Source: Rothia nasimurium
Lineage (GTDB): Bacteria > Actinomycetota > Actinomycetes > Actinomycetales > Micrococcaceae
NCBI RefSeq assembly: GCF_004569295.1
Contig: NZ_SPQC01000009.1
Coordinates: forward strand, 1 to 64,000
Length of the DNA stretch: 64,000 nucleotides
Reading direction: 5' to 3'
Part shown: piece by piece, positions 62,501-64,000 of the stretch
Position numbering within the stretch: the stretch's first letter is position 1
Layout: every line of letters starts with the position of its first letter
The notes under the pieces: model-generated
Database searches by the model: none
What the model was told of the DNA's origin: nothing
The model's input: the letters and a program-made list of their open reading frames with translations, nothing else
Made by a program: the position numbers and the translations under genes

Positions 62501-62865
62501 CCCACAGCTCCTGCGGGGGAGTCAAAAGCTCCTGACGCACTGTTTCCTCCGCTCGCTTCTTGGCTGCTTCCAAACGGCCCACCTTCTGTAGATAGCCCTC
62601 GTTCGGAGAGTCCTGGCCCGCGTACTGGAACATCAGATCCTGAACCATTAGCTCGGCCTGTTCCTGAACCTGCTGAAAGTGCTCGTCCAGGTTCATTTCC
62701 TGCTGCATCTGGGCGTAGGTGCTCGGCGCTAGGGTCTGCCAGTTCTGCCTGGCTATTGTTGCGTAGTTGCTCATCTTGAACCTCCTGGGGGTTTGAGAAT
62801 AGGAACTCGAAAATATCGAGCTGGCCCTCAATTAGGCCGTGTTTTTTCGCCACGATGTACTCCAT
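56575..62865 (-). CDS. Fused N6-adenine methylase / SNF2-like helicase (DarB-like giant protein)
   Basis: 2096 residues. The N-terminus has a sliding-clamp-type motif QLDIF (15-19). A low-complexity region (31-210) overlaps another gene. The methylase has VLEPGSGIGNF (motif I, 319-329) and NVPF (motif IV, 382-385). The helicase has HEVGAGKTAEM (about 998-1008), VDEMHEFKNL (1165-1174) and RMGTGTNIQNR with QRDGRILRPG. About 450 helical residues end the protein. Such fusions on plasmids and conjugative elements are thought to protect incoming DNA; this is inference here. Confidence 0.85.
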   Translation of the reverse strand: MEYIVAKKHGLIEGQLDIFEFLFSNPQEVQDEQLRNNSQAELADPSAEHLRPDAAGNEPGRALSAGSGTGRANGSGSDVPVRGPGLSERGLSTEGGPFGSSQEASGGNSASGAFDSPAGAVGAGGASADERVGDSERDAVERPVPARFEDQHQQPVPELGGTAGHRNPLSEPGLPGEGRPVLGETAGASADARILEEQSVEQATVSSPSGALTVAERYRRNVAALETLQTLQGADRAATDEEKQLLAQYTGWGAGGLSEIFNEANRETEPERFELKELLGEEGYRQAARGVNYAHYTDPTYTNAVWQGLKEYGFTSGQVLEPGSGIGNFISKAPANTRVTGIEIDPTGAAISAYLYPEASIRNESFAESFIPNGYFDAAIGNVPFSQTVLHDPRHNAAGHSMHNHFIIKSLNLTKPGGMVTLITSTGTLDATGSAAREAMYAQADLVGAYRLPERAFDNAGTSVMTDLLIFRKRMEGEAQLSDAWLTSKEYTAEDGQSYHRNAYFEDNPQNLLGEKVLKTNRFGQMSEAITATSQERENLPQRLAEAIEADAKVALSAGRGYSTTPAKVSEAMPLLLPGEQLLDQHISLQGDDSFTIYQNKEQVPLPVPKTQVQELKGLLSLRDQAKALLSAEATDAVSETTMDAARTQLRETYLAHTEKYGPLNGGKITYTASGETSVRRRPVMSIFLKDPAGALVLGLENYSQATNTATPADLLNRRILEPRKPVTHVDNALDALAVSLDVKGQVDVQYMGELMNEAPEAVVSELGDRIYVLPNSPAEAPQYQTAEEYLSGNVRAKLKEAQAAAELNPHFTKHVQALEKAIPEDIASADITVQPGTVWIPDEVHEQFLREELGDRRANLRRVHGGMWELTNSSRTDPNNYGTPERTPAQLFQAAIEKKPIQIITDKQLNPQATAHANDQAERIADRFAQWVWEEPERHQMLARAYNDRHNNYALRNYTEAGKALTLPGLVKTFTPHAHQRTAIARMINEPSVGLFHEVGAGKTAEMVIGTMELKRLGLVKKPAILVPNHMLEQFSREWLELYPQARLLTASSSDIGNGEKHKQFIARVATNNWDAVIMTHVAFNKLELSNEGKAAYLQKEVDLLTESLYKNNERAAQAGKPTKTTKELQERIEALEQDIKKLLANPSPAGISFEETGIDYLCVDEMHEFKNLKTPSTIRGASIGGSKKATNLHSVVEYLRDTNGNRVITAATGTPVANSMAELYVMNRYLAPELLREQGVENFDSWAATYGKTVTELELTVAGGDSYKMNTRFPKFVNIPELIRTMHTYADVKLADDLSYLKRPELEPNEKGEAAPHVLSLKRSPEQAAYITYLAERYEGLSGRADKGEDNALVITSDGRKAAADYRLIDPSAIPSGEVPTKAEATAQVLAEVYEKNKNRSYLIPGTDEAHPNPGALQVVFCDYGVPGKDRGFDMYNELKKQCVIAGIPEDKIRFIQDADSEAKKAKLFQQCRDGEVAVLIGSTSRMGTGTNIQNRLVHLVHMDAPWRPADLEQRDGRILRPGNQNQQVRITQVVTAETFDAVMWSTLLRKQRFISQVMRGDMSIRTMEDLGKAEVSMAQTQAIATGNPFIMKHSEAVAKVQKLRNVMTGFENGRRLAQFQYDALSARVKVLEAQIPAMRQAAGQVVETSEDKFAAVMNGQRFDSRADVADALKQWADGIGSPSWVRAQQLGPVISVGGLNFVGVLQAATPGHISQTPVTLHVEGMPWVKVEAGYAEMRQGNRGLVMRLENAVSSVAVKAEGMEKELAQARELMPGYKAKAEAGFTQLEQVRVAEAEELRLRKLVEKFKTAKDEVREQMLLESQQEEISLIADSVENLEEKGKEPMEELQVAEAAGDEQDKVNGVLVDDERAAEGQGVEAQTQAQERARQLEQEHRQLVDETNGVKAELTEAWDELGKAERELFKVGNTEAEILGKMQERERVIEAQAQSDFKRLRSAEQELEEAGFFSRSAKREALEQVKAEVQGKYHGATEAYEGMKWAKETDEELSLWDKQLADVRARKAGIEQDSADARLRIEKADGALKLVQGKAEAVKQERVQVDPVLRAQKVRGAGVARELASSRGADVQRGQGMVR
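62265..62774 (-). CDS. Overprinted 169-residue protein inside the methylase-helicase gene
   Basis: Starts at ATG 62774 behind a perfect AGGAGG (62781-62786) and reads a different frame of the same strand inside the 2096-residue gene. The protein has natural composition: SNYATIARQNWQTLAPSTYA, then QDSPNEGYLQKVGRLEAAKK and a helical Glu/Gln-rich remainder. It resembles small helical proteins commonly encoded beside such methylase-helicases. The host frame over the same bases gives Gly/Ser/Ala/Pro low complexity. Confidence 0.7.
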   Translation of the reverse strand: MSNYATIARQNWQTLAPSTYAQMQQEMNLDEHFQQVQEQAELMVQDLMFQYAGQDSPNEGYLQKVGRLEAAKKRAEETVRQELLTPPQELWEQEVPQPMSEWEIQSEMLWNDQYLRDLKTSINSQYLSSEEPQDIEIRSANLAYQEKAAPYLERQQELQQMLESLKNNQ

Positions 62866-62958
62866 GTAGATAGCTGATAGATGCCACCTACTTTAATCGT
62901 GGAAAGATATGTTTAATAGAAAGTTATTTATTTACGAAACTAGGCTATTAGGGGTTAG

Positions 62959-63324
62959 TTAGTAGGTCTGAGGAATCTCAAGGTTGCCACTGAGCAGGTT
63001 GTAGATAAACAGGATGGTGGACACTGAGAAGAAAGTCAGTCCAATGTAGCCCAGCAGGATGCGGCTGTAGCGGTTCCAGCCCAGGAATGGGATGAGGATG
63101 TATATCCAGCTCAGGGCTACTGCGGTGTGGTGGAAGGCTAAGAGGAGCCAGCGGAACACGTTTCCGACCCCACGGAAGAAACCAGCTACAGGATTCTGCT
63201 TGCGCGGTGCAGGTGCCATCATGGGCTGCTGGTAGTAGTACTGATGCTGAATCGGTGCAGGCATCGGGGCCTGCGGCACCTGCTGCTGGGGGTGGTTTGG
63301 AACGGTGTAGTAAATCTGGCTCAT
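62959..63324 (-). CDS. Small membrane protein with Pro/Gln-rich N-terminus
   Basis: 121 residues. The N-terminal 45 residues are rich in Pro, Gln, Tyr and Met. Two or three hydrophobic helices follow (about 57-80 and 88-112). AGGAGG precedes ATG 63324. Located between ssb and the methylase-helicase on the same strand. Function unknown. Confidence 0.65.
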   Translation of the reverse strand: MSQIYYTVPNHPQQQVPQAPMPAPIQHQYYYQQPMMAPAPRKQNPVAGFFRGVGNVFRWLLLAFHHTAVALSWIYILIPFLGWNRYSRILLGYIGLTFFSVSTILFIYNLLSGNLEIPQTY

Positions 63325-63355
63325 CTTAGCCTCCTGGGTGAGAATGTGGTGCTAG

Positions 63356-63838
63356 CTAGCTGTCCCAGCCTGCAAGGGGCGGGCGCTGCGAGTCGGGGGA
63401 AGCGGGTACGGGTGCGGCAGTCCAGGCTGCTTCTTCCGGTGCGCTTGGTGTGGGCTTGGGCTTGCGGTTGATGGTGATAGAGACGAACCGGTTCGAGACT
63501 GCTACCTCATCAGCAATTAGGCTCAAGGAGCGAATCGTTTCGCCGTCGCGCTTGCGTTCCTTGGTTACAAGCATGCCGGTGGCCATAACTCGGTCGCCCT
63601 TTTGCAGTTCTTCGCTGATGCGCTGAACGTAATCGTTCTGACGTTCGCTACCCTTGGAGCGTACTTCGACGTCCATGTAGGTGGTGACGCCAGCAACGTA
63701 GTCTTTTTCTGCCGCTGACCAGACTCGCGGGGTGTGGGCAACGGTCATGTAGACCACTGCTGCCCCTTCTTTGAAGAATCGCAGGTCGGGGTCTCGGGTG
63801 AGGTTGCCGGTGATGGTGAGGGAAATTTCGTTGTTCAT
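63356..63838 (-). CDS. ssb: Single-stranded DNA-binding protein
   Basis: 160 residues from ATG 63838 (GGAGAA upstream). The OB fold begins ISLTITGNLTRDPDLRFFKE and continues with TTYMDVEVRSKG and GDRVMATGMLVTKE. The C-terminus is Pro/Ala-rich and ends PLAGWDS, without the usual DDDIPF-type tail. Element-encoded SSBs coat transferred DNA after entry. Confidence 0.87.
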   Translation of the reverse strand: MNNEISLTITGNLTRDPDLRFFKEGAAVVYMTVAHTPRVWSAAEKDYVAGVTTYMDVEVRSKGSERQNDYVQRISEELQKGDRVMATGMLVTKERKRDGETIRSLSLIADEVAVSNRFVSITINRKPKPTPSAPEEAAWTAAPVPASPDSQRPPLAGWDS

Positions 63839-63860
63839 GGGGTTCTCCAGATATTCAGAA

Positions 63861-63878
63861 TCATGTGACATGACATGA
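63861..63878. promoter_or_regulatory. Operator-like inverted repeat upstream of ssb
   Basis: TCATGT (63861-63866) and ACATGA (63873-63878) are spaced by GACATG, within a run of related TGTGA/CATGA motifs. Its place between a ribbon-helix-helix-like gene and ssb suggests autoregulation. Confidence 0.4.
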
Positions 63879-63883
63879 TGTGA

Positions 63884-64000
63884 TTACTTGATGGGGATGT
63901 CCGCACCAAACTCAAACTCGATAGCCTCAAAGAGGTAATGGCTAATCAGCTCGTTTTGGCTCATACCCTTCTGCTTGGCCGCATATTTCAGTAGCTCGGC
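63884..64000 (-). CDS. C-terminal end of a ribbon-helix-helix-like protein (partial)
   Basis: The last 38 residues before TAA at 63884-63886 read LLKYAAKQKGMSQNELISHY and end FEFGADIPIK. The helix-turn-helix spacing resembles the end of a small RHH (CopG/ParG-like) protein. The rest is beyond the window. Possibly a partition or antitoxin protein. Confidence 0.55.
   Translation of the reverse strand, partial: AELLKYAAKQKGMSQNELISHYLFEAIEFEFGADIPIK

Larger units (their letters stand above)
24863..64000. mobile_element. Integrative conjugative element, left part (continues past window)
   Basis: From the 3' end of tRNA-fMet to the window edge all genes are of mobile-element type: XRE regulators, winged-helix proteins with an origin-like cluster, a restriction-modification-like pair, a VirB/VirD4 secretion cluster, a MobF relaxase, several toxin-antitoxin modules, a methylase-helicase and SSB. 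Core genes stop exactly at the tRNA. No integrase or second tRNA 3' copy is visible, so the right end and attR must lie beyond 64 kb. A plasmid integrated by another route is an alternative. Confidence 0.85.

Noticed and set aside
24863-64000. Integrase, transposase or CRISPR array in the element
   Set aside because: No tyrosine or serine recombinase motifs, IS transposase or regularly spaced repeats were found. The repeats present are isolated palindromes or short iterons.

Overview
The window is an actinobacterial chromosome segment (high GC, GTG and TTG starts, AdnAB repair machine, UvrD2, UPF0182, PDZ-Lon). Gene order and protein character suggest Micrococcaceae, most likely a Rothia-like organism; genus is inference. 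It has two parts: a conserved chromosomal block (1 to about 24.86 kb) and a conjugative element that begins at the 3' end of the initiator tRNA gene and runs past the right edge.

Chromosomal block. The end of a ferrochelatase gene leads into a tight tetrapyrrole operon, hemC-hemD-hemB-hemL (271-4475). A ThrE-type exporter and a DnaQ-like exonuclease follow on the minus strand. Then come the recombination pair adnA-adnB, a phosphotransferase, nudC, uvrD2, a YgjP-type metallopeptidase, a DUF2342 protein, a PDZ-Lon-type protease and a large UPF0182 membrane protein. tRNA-fMet (24786-24862) has its own promoter and terminator.

Conjugative element (about 24.86 kb to beyond 64 kb). Two divergent XRE regulators share an operator region with a repeated palindrome. 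Next are two winged-helix proteins, the second carrying in its 3' end a dense cluster of inverted repeats, a DnaA box and short iterons that looks like a replication origin. A sigma-region-2-like protein and small accessory genes follow. A minus-strand island at 29.5-33.6 kb, punctuated by three long perfect or near-perfect palindromes, carries a secreted protein plus a small membrane protein and a two-gene restriction-modification-like pair: an EcoRI-family adenine methyltransferase with an in-frame run of 12 GA dinucleotides, and a DUF262-HNH protein. A type IV secretion cluster occupies 33.7-46.1 kb: transglycosylase/endopeptidase, two bitopic proteins, a beta-propeller-like membrane protein, a P-loop-like protein, a pilin-like protein, a VirB6/TrbL-like protein, an SCO6880-like protein, a VirB4 ATPase, a VirD4 coupling protein and a DUF4913-like protein. 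A RelBE module and a 1708-residue MobF relaxase-helicase follow, and the 0.77 kb upstream of the relaxase is the best oriT candidate.

Right part. There is a coiled-coil DNA-binding-like protein overlapped antisense by an HNH nuclease gene, a second toxin-antitoxin pair, a 141-residue acidic protein with a highly structured upstream region that may be a noncoding RNA, an orphan antitoxin paralogue, and a HigBA-like module. Then comes a 2096-residue fused N6-methylase/SNF2-like helicase with an overprinted 169-residue gene inside its 5' part, a small membrane protein, an SSB and the end of a ribbon-helix-helix-like gene. No integrase is visible; it is presumably beyond 64 kb.

The strongest leads are the phase-variation tract in the methyltransferase, the structured region at 54.95-55.21 kb, the origin-like repeat cluster at 26.8-27.1 kb, the palindrome-bounded island and the overprinted gene.
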